Positions 20,338-29,533 of a stretch of 64,000 bases of DNA are shown one piece after another. The DNA comes from Pelagibacterales bacterium SAG-MED28 (GTDB taxonomy: Bacteria; Pseudomonadota; Alphaproteobacteria; Pelagibacterales; Pelagibacteraceae), in assembly GCA_014653835.1 (NCBI GenBank), contig JACWDY010000001.1, positions 210,961 through 274,960 on the forward strand, given 5' to 3'. The stretch's first letter is position 1, and every line of letters starts with the position of its first letter. The notes beneath the pieces are model-generated. The model ran no database searches. It was not told the origin of the DNA and saw only the letters and a program-made list of their open reading frames with translations. Made by a program: the position numbers and the translations under genes.

Positions 20338-20894
20338 AATTGTATTATCTCTTTTTCTTTTTCTGATAAAATTTTATCTATATTTTCTATATTTAGATCA
20401 GTAAGTTTCTGAATAATTTTTTCAAAATTTTTATTATTATCCTCTGATATAATTTTTTCCTTCAGTTTTTTTTTTAAATCTTCGTTTGCTTCTCTTCTAA
20501 TATTTCTTATAGAAATTTTTCCCTTCTCACCCATATTTTTTAATATCTTTATTAAATCTTTTCGTCTTTCTTCGGTTAAATCTGGAATTCTCAACCTAAT
20601 TATTTGTCCATCTATTTGCGGGTTTATTCCGAGTTCAGATTTTTGGATTGCACTTTCAACTAAAGCTATGTTTGCTTTGTCCCAAACCTGTACTGAAATT
20701 AGTCTTGCCTCTGGCACGCTTATGGTGCCAATTTGGTCGATGGGCATTAACTGACCATAAACATCAACTTTAATCGTATCAAGCATGTTAGTATTGGCTC
20801 TACCAGTTCTGAGTGTTGAAATATCTTTCTTTAATGAATTAATACTTTTATTCATCTTTGATGAATAATTTTTCTCATTGAACTCGTCGCTCAC
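20334..20894 (-). CDS. frr: Ribosome recycling factor
   Basis: LRTGRANTNMLDTIKVDVYGQLMPIDQIGTISVPEARLI. Confidence 0.95.
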   Translation of the reverse strand: MSDEFNEKNYSSKMNKSINSLKKDISTLRTGRANTNMLDTIKVDVYGQLMPIDQIGTISVPEARLISVQVWDKANIALVESAIQKSELGINPQIDGQIIRLRIPDLTEERRKDLIKILKNMGEKGKISIRNIRREANEDLKKKLKEKIISEDNNKNFEKIIQKLTDLNIENIDKILSEKEKEIIQL

Positions 20895-20896
20895 TT

Positions 20897-21763
20897 TTAA
20901 ATCCCTTCTCCAACTTTATAACGAATAAAATCTAAGATTTTAAGCTGTTTTTCGGTAGAGTTTTCTTTAAGTATATCTGAAACCTTTTTTTTAGAATCCA
21001 TAATCCACAATTGATTTAGTAAAGAATTGTCATTTAAAAACTTTGATATTTTGCCTTTGGAAATTTTTTCGGCTATTTCAACTGGCTTTCCGGAGTTTAT
21101 AATTTCAGCTTTAATGATCTCCAATTCCTTCTCTACTAAGGCTGTATCAATATCTCTTTGATTTATAGCTAAAGGATTTGAAGCAGCTATGTGCATGGCT
21201 ACCTTAGTTCCAATTTCTTCGTTTTTTCCTTTAACTATTCCTTCAATTTTTACAACGGAAATAATTTTACCAATATCCTTTTCAATTGCTGAATGAACAT
21301 AATAAAAATTTACACCATTTGAATTGTCAAAAAAATTAGCTCTTCTTATAGTTATCTTTTCACCTATTTTTGCTATTAAATTTACTAAATTATCCTTTAC
21401 TAAAATCCCATTAGACATTTTAGTACTATTAATTTTATCTAAATCACTTTTATTATTAAAATTAATTTCTGAAAGTTCTTTACAAAAATCTATGAAATCT
21501 TGGTTCTTTGCTACAAAATCAGTCTCACTATTTATTTCTATAAATGAAACCTTTCCATCTCTTTCTTTAACTAAAGCTAATCCTTCAGAAGCAGTTCGGC
21601 TCATTTTTTTTGAAGCTTTGGCAATACCTTTTTTTCTTAAGAATTCAATTGATTTTTCAATATTTCCACTGCTTTCATCCAGAGCAATTTTACAATCCTT
21701 AAATCCTACTCCTGTCATCTCTCTTAATTTTTTAATATTTTCTAATAAATCTTTATTTGACAT
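20897..21763 (-). CDS. tsf: Elongation factor Ts
   Basis: IKKLREMTGVGFKDCKIALDESSGNIEKSIEFLRKKGIAKASKK; INSETDFVAKNQDF. Confidence 0.95.
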   Translation of the reverse strand: MSNKDLLENIKKLREMTGVGFKDCKIALDESSGNIEKSIEFLRKKGIAKASKKMSRTASEGLALVKERDGKVSFIEINSETDFVAKNQDFIDFCKELSEINFNNKSDLDKINSTKMSNGILVKDNLVNLIAKIGEKITIRRANFFDNSNGVNFYYVHSAIEKDIGKIISVVKIEGIVKGKNEEIGTKVAMHIAASNPLAINQRDIDTALVEKELEIIKAEIINSGKPVEIAEKISKGKISKFLNDNSLLNQLWIMDSKKKVSDILKENSTEKQLKILDFIRYKVGEGI

Positions 21764-21780
21764 GAAATAATAATTTAAAA

Positions 21781-22521
21781 TTATTTATCTTTTGGTGGAG
21801 AAGATTTTTCCTCAGTTTTTTCGATGGATCCTTTAATAAATTTTTCAGCATCTTTAATTGTACTTTTTAAAAGTTCGCAATATAAATTAATTGATCTTCT
21901 GGCATCATCATTTCCTGGAATAGGAAAATCTATTCCGGTTGGATCAGAATTAGTATCTAATACAGCTATTATTGGTATCCCCAATTTTTTTGCTTCGGCT
22001 ACTGCTAATGACTCAATATTGGTATCAATTATAAAAATTAAATCTGGTGTTTTTTTCATATCAGAAATACCACCGAGTGAACGTTGAAGTTTTTCTCTTT
22101 CTTTTCCAAATTTAAGTATTTCTTTTTTTGTAAAGCCTAAGTTTTCTTTTGTTAATTGGTCATCAAGTTTTCTTAATCTTTTGATTGAGTTTTGAATTGT
22201 ATTCCAATTTGTCAACATTCCTCCAAGCCACCGATGATTAACGTAATATTGCCCTGTTTCTTTTGCTAGATCGCTTATTTGTTCAGAGGCTTGTTTTTTT
22301 GTTGAAACAACTAGCAGTTTCCCTCCACTAGCTACTACTTTATGAACTTGAACTAATGCATTTTTAATAAAATCAACAGTTTGTGTTAAGTCTATAATAT
22401 GTATTGAATTTTTTTCTCCAAAAATATATCTCTTCATTTTTGGATTCCATCTTAAGGTTTTATGGCCAAGATGCACGCCTGCTTCTAATAACTGTTTTAT
22501 ATCTACTTTTGGTACGTTCAT
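21781..22521 (-). CDS. rpsB: 30S ribosomal protein S2
   Basis: [38 protein letters not shown]. Start set to ATG 22521; track start 22620 runs into the leader. Confidence 0.95.
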   Translation of the reverse strand: MNVPKVDIKQLLEAGVHLGHKTLRWNPKMKRYIFGEKNSIHIIDLTQTVDFIKNALVQVHKVVASGGKLLVVSTKKQASEQISDLAKETGQYYVNHRWLGGMLTNWNTIQNSIKRLRKLDDQLTKENLGFTKKEILKFGKEREKLQRSLGGISDMKKTPDLIFIIDTNIESLAVAEAKKLGIPIIAVLDTNSDPTGIDFPIPGNDDARRSINLYCELLKSTIKDAEKFIKGSIEKTEEKSSPPKDK

Positions 22522-22530
22522 AATATTTTT

Positions 22531-22600
22531 CCGGTTAATCCACCACAGTAATTCCAAATATTGGACCGGTAGGGCAATGCCCTTGAAACTGTGTGCGAAA
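22531..22600 (-). promoter_or_regulatory. Candidate structured, pseudoknotted 5' leader of rpsB
   Basis: Complementary segments: CACAGU(22593-22588)/ACUGUG(22549-22544); GGGC/GCCC hairpin (22582-22572); UCCAA/UUGGA hairpin (22565-22553); CCGG(22569-22566)/CCGG(22534-22531) crossing the first stem, about 10 nt upstream of AUG. Confidence 0.65.
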
Positions 22601-22641
22601 TTAGACCCAGATATATACAATCAATTTAAAAAATCAACCTT

Positions 22642-25600
22642 CTAAACTGTTATTTTTTCAACATATTTCTTGGCTTTTAGGGCCTTAAGATGATTTAAAT
22701 CAAATTTCCTATTTTGTTGCAGGGAATAGCGGGCTTGTTTATTTTTATTTTTTACTACAAGATTAATTTCGGTGTCACCCTTGTTTGACAATAGCTTTTT
22801 AATTTCATCTAAGTTAAAATTATCCTTTAGTTCTATAGTAACTTTAGAATAAGGTTTATTTAAAGCTTCTTCTAAATTAAGAATTTTTTTTACATTAATT
22901 CTCTTTTTTGACGTTTCTCCTGTAATTTTCTCTTTTTTTAAAGTTAAAACAAAAGACTCAGACTCTTTTAATTTATCTCTATTCGAAACTAAGGTTTCAG
23001 CAAAAAAAAAGAGTTCAAATTCAGCTTTTTTATCACTAAACTTAACAATAGCATAGGGAGTGCCTTTTACACTTTTCCTCTCTTGGATAGACATTATCGT
23101 ACCTGCTACCAGTCCTTCATTTAAATCGTCTTCATAGAATTCATTGTAAGGTTTTATTTTCAGTTGATTGAATATTTCATCAAATTCGTTAAGCGGGTGG
23201 TTGGTTAAGTAAAATCCTATAGATTTAAACTCTTCTGATAAAAGTTCTTTAACCGACCAAGGTATAGAAGATTCGAAATCGAATGCTTCTTTGTTTTTTT
23301 CTTGCCCATCAAAAAGATTAGATTGATGATTTTCTTTATCATCATTTATATTTTTAATTTTCTGAATAATCTTTGGTATTGAAGTTAAAATTTTATTTCT
23401 ATCCGTATCAAATTCATCAAATACCCCTGCTTTTACTAAACCCTCTAATTGAAGTTTATTTACATCTTTTGCATTTACTCGATTAATAAAGTCAAAAAAA
23501 GATTTAAATTGTCCATTATTTTCTCTTTCATTAACAATATTTGTTATAGCTTCAAATCCAACATTTTTTATAGCTCCAAGCCCATAAAAAAGTTTTCCAT
23601 TGATTGATTTAAAATCAGAGAAACATTTGTTTATTGAAGGTTTTACTATTTCAATATTTAATTTTTTAAGTTCCTCAACAAATTCTCTTAACTTAGAGGT
23701 ATTAGTAAGTTCTGTTGACATTGTAGCTGCAATAAAATCTTCTTTATAATAGGTTTTTAAATAAGCAGTTTGATATGCGATTAGGGCATATGCTGCTGCA
23801 TGACTTTTATTAAAACCATACTGGGCAAATGGTTCTATTTTAGTAAAAACAAAACTAGCTACATCTTTAGCTATACCATTTTTTAAAGCTCCATTAATAA
23901 ATCTTTCTTTTTGTCTGTCTAGTTCTGATTTCTTTTTTTTACCCATAGCTCTTCTTAAAATGTCTGCCTCTGCTGCTGTAAAGCCTGCTAATGTTTGGGC
24001 AATTTGCATTACTTGCTCTTGGTAAATAATAATTCCATAGGTTGGGGTTAATATTTCTTTTAACGTAGGATGGATATAGTCTGGATCCTTAATTCCATTT
24101 TTACAATCATTATAAATAGGAATGTTGCTCATTGGGCCTGGTCTGTATAAAGCAACTAATGCAATTATATCATCAAATTTATTTGGCTTCATTTGTTTGA
24201 TGGCTTCCCTCATTCCAGCGCTTTCAAGCTGGAATAATCCAGTTGTTTCACCTGTTGAAAGCATAGAAAAAACTTTTTTATCATTATGATCAATTTTAGT
24301 TATATCTAAATCAATTTTATTCAACTTTAATCTTTTTAAAGTGTTATCAATTACTGTAAGAGTTTTTAAACCAAGTAAATCAAATTTAACTAGTCCTGCG
24401 TTTTCAGAAGAATACATATCGTATTGAGTGGATGGCAAAGTTAAATTTGAACTGTGATCAATATATAATGGGAATTGTTCTGCCAATTTATCTCCAGCAA
24501 TTACTACACCTGCAGCATGGGTTGCCATGTTACGATTAAGTCCCTCCAATTTTAACGATAATTCTATGAGTTTTTTTACTTTAACGTTATTTTTAATTTC
24601 CTCTTTAAACCTTGGTTCTCGATCAATAGATTCTTGCAATGAAAGAGGTCTTGAAGGATCAAAAGGCACCATTTTACAAATTCTATCTACATGACCATAA
24701 GAAAGTCCCAAAACTCGTCCTACATCTCGTAAAACCATTCTGGCTTTTAATTTACCAAAGGTTATAATATGGGCTACACCATTTTTATATTTTGATTTTA
24801 AATACTCAAATACTTGATCTCTTTTTTCCTCACAAAAATCTATATCGAAATCTGGCATAGAAACTCTATCAGGGTTCAAAAATCTCTCAAATATTAAATC
24901 GAATTCAATTGGGTCTAAATCTGTTATATCTAGACAGTATGCTACTAGAGATCCAGCACCTGATCCTCTTCCTGGACCGACAGGTATAAAACTTTTTTTT
25001 GCCCATTTTATATAATCAGAAACTATTAAAAAATAGCTGGCGTAATCCATTGAATTTATTATATTTATTTCGTGAGTTAATCTATCTTCATAGATTTCTT
25101 TAATTTGTTTTTTAGATTTGATTTTATTTTTTTTTAAAATAAAATTTTCAAATCTTTTTTCTAAACCTTCTCTCGCCAATTTTGACAATTCTTCTTCTGG
25201 AGAACCACTTTGTTTATTTGCTATAGAAGGTAAGATTGGTTTTGATTTTTTAGGTTTAAAGTTAAATCTTAAATGAAAATTATAATTATTCACAAGTGCT
25301 TCTGGTAAATCTGAGTATAATTTTTCCAGATCTACTTGGGATTTAAAATAGTGCTGGTTGCTGTATCTAAATCTATTTTTATCATCTATAAAATTTTTTT
25401 CACCGATACAAATCAAGGCATCATGTGCCTCATACATATTTTCGTTTAAATAAAAAATTTCTTGGGTTGCAATTAATGGAAGTTTAAAAGAATTTGAAAT
25501 ATTAAGTAGATAATTTTCAAAGTTTTTTTCGTGGTTTTCATTATGACGTTGAATTTCAATATATAACCTATCTTTAAAACAATTTTTTAAATAATTTAGT

Positions 25601-26058
25601 ATTCGCTCAAAATCTTTAAGTTTATTTTTGTAAAAAAGTTGACCAAAAAAATTTCTATAATTACCTGTCAATAATATTAAATCATCACTATTTTCTTTAA
25701 GATCTTCTAAATTACAAGAAGGTTCTGTTGCTCCATCATTTTTTAAATAACTTTTTGAAGATAATTTTGTTAAATTTTTATATCCAGTTTCAGATGTTGC
25801 GTATAATGAAATTTTTCCGAATATATTTAAAATATTTAGATTAATTTGAGTTCCAATAATTGGATGTGTGCCAACTTTAGATATTTTTTCTGAAAATTCT
25901 AAAGCACCGCATAAATTATAACTATCGGACAAGCCTATTGATTTAATTTTATTTGATTTGCAATAATCAGCTAATTCATCAATTTTTATAGCACCTTCAC
26001 ATATTGAATATTGAGTATGAACTTTTAAATGATTAAAATTTTTATTACTCTCTGACAT
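22642..26058 (-). CDS. dnaE: DNA polymerase III alpha subunit
   Basis: FNHLKVHTQYSICEGA PHP start; GPGRGSGAGSLVAYCL, MPDFDIDFCEEKRDQV, ALYRPGPM, YGFNKSHAAAYALIAYQTAYLK. Confidence 0.95.
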   Translation of the reverse strand: MSESNKNFNHLKVHTQYSICEGAIKIDELADYCKSNKIKSIGLSDSYNLCGALEFSEKISKVGTHPIIGTQINLNILNIFGKISLYATSETGYKNLTKLSSKSYLKNDGATEPSCNLEDLKENSDDLILLTGNYRNFFGQLFYKNKLKDFERILNYLKNCFKDRLYIEIQRHNENHEKNFENYLLNISNSFKLPLIATQEIFYLNENMYEAHDALICIGEKNFIDDKNRFRYSNQHYFKSQVDLEKLYSDLPEALVNNYNFHLRFNFKPKKSKPILPSIANKQSGSPEEELSKLAREGLEKRFENFILKKNKIKSKKQIKEIYEDRLTHEINIINSMDYASYFLIVSDYIKWAKKSFIPVGPGRGSGAGSLVAYCLDITDLDPIEFDLIFERFLNPDRVSMPDFDIDFCEEKRDQVFEYLKSKYKNGVAHIITFGKLKARMVLRDVGRVLGLSYGHVDRICKMVPFDPSRPLSLQESIDREPRFKEEIKNNVKVKKLIELSLKLEGLNRNMATHAAGVVIAGDKLAEQFPLYIDHSSNLTLPSTQYDMYSSENAGLVKFDLLGLKTLTVIDNTLKRLKLNKIDLDITKIDHNDKKVFSMLSTGETTGLFQLESAGMREAIKQMKPNKFDDIIALVALYRPGPMSNIPIYNDCKNGIKDPDYIHPTLKEILTPTYGIIIYQEQVMQIAQTLAGFTAAEADILRRAMGKKKKSELDRQKERFINGALKNGIAKDVASFVFTKIEPFAQYGFNKSHAAAYALIAYQTAYLKTYYKEDFIAATMSTELTNTSKLREFVEELKKLNIEIVKPSINKCFSDFKSINGKLFYGLGAIKNVGFEAITNIVNERENNGQFKSFFDFINRVNAKDVNKLQLEGLVKAGVFDEFDTDRNKILTSIPKIIQKIKNINDDKENHQSNLFDGQEKNKEAFDFESSIPWSVKELLSEEFKSIGFYLTNHPLNEFDEIFNQLKIKPYNEFYEDDLNEGLVAGTIMSIQERKSVKGTPYAIVKFSDKKAEFELFFFAETLVSNRDKLKESESFVLTLKKEKITGETSKKRINVKKILNLEEALNKPYSKVTIELKDNFNLDEIKKLLSNKGDTEINLVVKNKNKQARYSLQQNRKFDLNHLKALKAKKYVEKITV

Positions 26059-26734
26059 TAACTCGTTTTATATCACCATTAGAAATTAACAACTTGTAAT
26101 CAGCCCTGTTAGCAAGTTCTCTATTGTGAGTTGCAAAAATTATTGTTTTTTTTAATTTTTTTAATTTTAAAAAATATGAAAATATTTCTTTTGAGGTTTT
26201 AAAATCTAAATTACCTGTCGGTTCATCTGCTAAAATTATATTTGTCTCAGCTATTATAGCTCTAGCTATAGCTACCCTTTGCTGTTCTCCACCAGAGAGT
26301 TCTTTTGGAAAATGTTGAGATCTATCTAGAATTTTTATTGCTTTGAGAATTGTTTTAGCTTTATTTTTAGCATTTTCAACTTTCTCACCTTTAATAATTG
26401 AGGGCATCATTACATTTTCAATTGCAGTAAAGTCATTTAATAAATTATTATCCTGAAAAATAATTGAAATATTTTTCCTTCTTATTTCATCTTTGTCTTC
26501 ATCCGTAAATTTTCTAGTCAAAACATTATTAATCTTAATATCCCCTTTAGTAGGTTCGTCCAATAAAGCTAACAAGTGAAGTAGTGATGATTTGCCAGAT
26601 CCAGATGGACCTACTAAAGCCACAAGATCACCCTGCTTAATTTTTAAATTAAGATTGTTAAATAAATTAACATTTCCTTTTACATGTTTGTAAATTTTTC
26701 TAAGATTAATTGTCTCTAATAAAATTTTAGTCAT
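26045..26734 (-). CDS. lolD: Lipoprotein-releasing ABC transporter ATP-binding protein LolD-like
   Basis: ALVGPSGSGKSSLLHLLALLDEPTKG, LSGGEQQRVAIARAI, LADEPTGNLD; adjacent to LolC/E-like permease. Confidence 0.9.
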   Translation of the reverse strand: MTKILLETINLRKIYKHVKGNVNLFNNLNLKIKQGDLVALVGPSGSGKSSLLHLLALLDEPTKGDIKINNVLTRKFTDEDKDEIRRKNISIIFQDNNLLNDFTAIENVMMPSIIKGEKVENAKNKAKTILKAIKILDRSQHFPKELSGGEQQRVAIARAIIAETNIILADEPTGNLDFKTSKEIFSYFLKLKKLKKTIIFATHNRELANRADYKLLISNGDIKRVNVRE

Positions 26735-27959
26735 ATTTTAATGCTCTAAATGTTTTCATTTTTGAAATATGTCTGGCAGGAATATAAGAGGCTATAGCTG
26801 AAACTAATAGTGAAAGAGTAAAAATTACAAATATTGAAATTAAATTAATTTCACTCGGTAACTTTTCTAAAAAATATATATCACTTGGAAATATCTCTAA
26901 GTTAAAGACTGTTGAAAGAAATATTCTTACTTTTTCAATATTCAGTGAGAATAAAACTCCTAAAATAATGCCACTTATTGAAGCAAAAAATCCTATTGTA
27001 AAACCAGTTAAAAAAAATGATTTTTTTATTGATGTATTATTTAAACCTAATGTTTTTAAGATAGCGATCTCCTTAGTCTTGTTTTTAATTAATATTGTTA
27101 GCCCTGAAATAATATTAAATGCAGCCACAATTATTATTAAAGTAAGTATTACAAACATAACATTTCTCTCAACTTTAAGAGCACTAAAAAAAGATTTATT
27201 TAAGTCAGCCCAAGTATAAATAAAATAATTTTGATTTAATTTTTCAATTTTTTTTTTATATATGTTGGCTTCCAATGGATTCTTCAAGTAAATTTCTAGG
27301 TTTTGATCTTTAGTACCTTTGTCAAAAATCGATAAAGCATCTTCAATATTCAAAAAAATAATATTTTGGTCAAATTCAACAAATCCTGTGTTAAATATTC
27401 CTGCAATTTTAAAAGTTTCTTGCTTTGGTAGACTTCCTAGGGGCGTAGCAACAAATGCAGATGACATTAAGCTAATACTATCTCCTTCTTTTAAATCAAG
27501 ATTGAAAGCAAGCTCTGTTCCTATAAATATATTATTTTTTTTAAATTGATTAATATTTCCTCTAACAATGTTATTTTCAAAAAACTCTTTTATTTTTTTT
27601 TCTTTGTTATTAACTCCTTTAAAAATAATACCCTTTGCTTTATCATTAATTATTATTATACCTTCTCCTGAATAAGTTTTACTTATAGTGATATCTTTAA
27701 AATTTTCTTTTAATTTTGTTACATAGTCATTGTCAATTATAAAACTATTTGGCTGAACTACGATATGTGGATTTAAACCTAAAATTTTTTTTGTTAAATC
27801 AGTTTTAAAACCGTTCATCACTGACATAACAATTATCAAAATTGCTACTCCAAGCATTATTCCTACGAAAGAAAAAATTGATATTATTTTTAAAAAACCC
27901 TCTTTTTTTTTGGGTTTTAGATTTCTTGACGAAATTAATCTTTCTACTTTTGTGAACAA
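26727..27959 (-). CDS. Lipoprotein-releasing system permease, LolC/LolE family
   Basis: Membrane segments with FVGIMLGVAILIIVMSVMNGFKTDLTKKILGLNPHIVV; FtsX-like C-terminus. Confidence 0.88.
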   Translation of the reverse strand: MFTKVERLISSRNLKPKKKEGFLKIISIFSFVGIMLGVAILIIVMSVMNGFKTDLTKKILGLNPHIVVQPNSFIIDNDYVTKLKENFKDITISKTYSGEGIIIINDKAKGIIFKGVNNKEKKIKEFFENNIVRGNINQFKKNNIFIGTELAFNLDLKEGDSISLMSSAFVATPLGSLPKQETFKIAGIFNTGFVEFDQNIIFLNIEDALSIFDKGTKDQNLEIYLKNPLEANIYKKKIEKLNQNYFIYTWADLNKSFFSALKVERNVMFVILTLIIIVAAFNIISGLTILIKNKTKEIAILKTLGLNNTSIKKSFFLTGFTIGFFASISGIILGVLFSLNIEKVRIFLSTVFNLEIFPSDIYFLEKLPSEINLISIFVIFTLSLLVSAIASYIPARHISKMKTFRALKYD

Positions 27960-27963
27960 TTTT

Positions 27964-29277
27964 TTATTCTTTAAGTTTAGATTTAATATTTTCTAAACTT
28001 AATAGTTCACTTCTTGAATTTAATTCTTTAAACTCAAATTTATTTTCCTCGGATTTTGATCCAATAATTATTTGAAAAGGAATACCTATTAAGTCGTGTT
28101 TTTTAAATTTATTTGACATATTCTCTTCAACATCATCTAACAATACGTCAATATTTTGTTTTTTTAGTTCTTTATATATTTTGTCAGCTTTTTGTAAGTT
28201 ATCTTTATTATTTTTATTTATACTGGGTATAATAACTACATCAAATGGAGATATGGACTTCGGCCACTTCATTATGTCGTTATTATAATTTGCCTCTATT
28301 GTTGCCCCAACTAGTCTTGAAACACCTATCCCGTAAGATCCCATTTTTACAGATATTTTTTTTCCACTTTTATCATCAATTAAACAATTCATAGGTTTAG
28401 AGTATTTATCACCAAAATAAAATATATGCCCCACTTCAATACCTTTTGTTTTAATTTGATTTTTTTTATCCACTGTACCATTAAATTCTTTTTCATTGAA
28501 TTTTTCATCAGTTGCAGAATAAAAATCAGAAAAATCTTTTCTCATTTGTACAAGAGAAGTATCTGTGTTTTTATATTTATTTAAATCTATTTGAAATATT
28601 CTTTTATCAGCATAAATTTGGCTCTCCCCTGTTTCAGCTAAAATAATAAATTCATGTGAAAGATCTCCTCCAATTGGGCCAGTATCTGCTGCCATTGGTA
28701 TTGCTTTTAAACCAAGTCTTTCAAAAGTCTTTAAATAAGAAAAAAACATTTTGTTATAAGATTTCTTTGCTTCATCCTCAGTAACATCAAATGAATAGGC
28801 ATCTTTCATATAAAATTCTTTACAACGCATTACTCCAAATCTCGGTCTAATTTCATCTCTAAATTTCCACTGTATGTGGTACAGAATTTGGGGGAGAGAT
28901 TTATATGATTTAACACTGGATCTAAAGACATCTGTTATTAATTCCTCATTAGTCGGCCCATATAACATTTCTCTACCTTGGCGATCTTTAATTCTTAACA
29001 TTTCTTCACCATAATCATCATATCGACCACTTTCTTTCCAAATTTCAGATGATTGAATAGTGGGCATCAACATCTCTTGAGCATTAATTGCATTCTGCTC
29101 TTCTCTAACAATTTGTTCTATTTTTTTCATAACTTTAAATCCTAATGGAAGCCATGAATAAATACCTGCGGATGATTGCTTGATCATGCCAGTTCTTAGC
29201 ATCAATTGGTGAGATTTTATTTTTGCTTCTGAGGGTAAATCTTTAGTAATAGGAATGAATAATTTTGAAAGATGCAT
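27964..29277 (-). CDS. proS: Prolyl-tRNA synthetase (short alphaproteobacterial type)
   Basis: RTGMIKQSSAGIYSWLPLGFKVMKKIE, YGPTNEELITDVFR, WKFRDEIRPRFGVMRCKEFYMKDAYSFD. Confidence 0.94.
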   Translation of the reverse strand: MHLSKLFIPITKDLPSEAKIKSHQLMLRTGMIKQSSAGIYSWLPLGFKVMKKIEQIVREEQNAINAQEMLMPTIQSSEIWKESGRYDDYGEEMLRIKDRQGREMLYGPTNEELITDVFRSSVKSYKSLPQILYHIQWKFRDEIRPRFGVMRCKEFYMKDAYSFDVTEDEAKKSYNKMFFSYLKTFERLGLKAIPMAADTGPIGGDLSHEFIILAETGESQIYADKRIFQIDLNKYKNTDTSLVQMRKDFSDFYSATDEKFNEKEFNGTVDKKNQIKTKGIEVGHIFYFGDKYSKPMNCLIDDKSGKKISVKMGSYGIGVSRLVGATIEANYNNDIMKWPKSISPFDVVIIPSINKNNKDNLQKADKIYKELKKQNIDVLLDDVEENMSNKFKKHDLIGIPFQIIIGSKSEENKFEFKELNSRSELLSLENIKSKLKE

Positions 29278-29278
29278 T

Positions 29279-29533
29279 TTATTGTAAGTATTCTCTTAAA
29301 TTTAATAAATCAAATTTAACAAGATAATATATTACAATAAAAATTAATGAAGTAATTATCGTTGTAATTAAAAATTTTCTGGCTATTTTAGGATTTTTTG
29401 GTGCTCCAGGATCAATACCCTCTATTTTTTCTCTAAATTTTTCTTTATTTGATTGTATTCCAACTGGAAGTACAGAAAAGAAAATTATCCACCAAATTAA
29501 TACATAGACGATGATCGAACCAGTTATACCCAC
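29279..29533 (-). CDS. DUF1467-like small membrane protein
   Basis: 84 aa, two predicted TM segments, IVYVLIWWIIFFSVLPVG; located between proS and RNase J genes. Confidence 0.7.
   Translation of the reverse strand: MGITGSIIVYVLIWWIIFFSVLPVGIQSNKEKFREKIEGIDPGAPKNPKIARKFLITTIITSLIFIVIYYLVKFDLLNLREYLQ

Noticed and set aside
21324-21770. 148-aa + strand ORF
   Set aside because: Antisense to tsf; low-complexity hydrophobic translation typical of antisense AT-rich Lys-rich genes.
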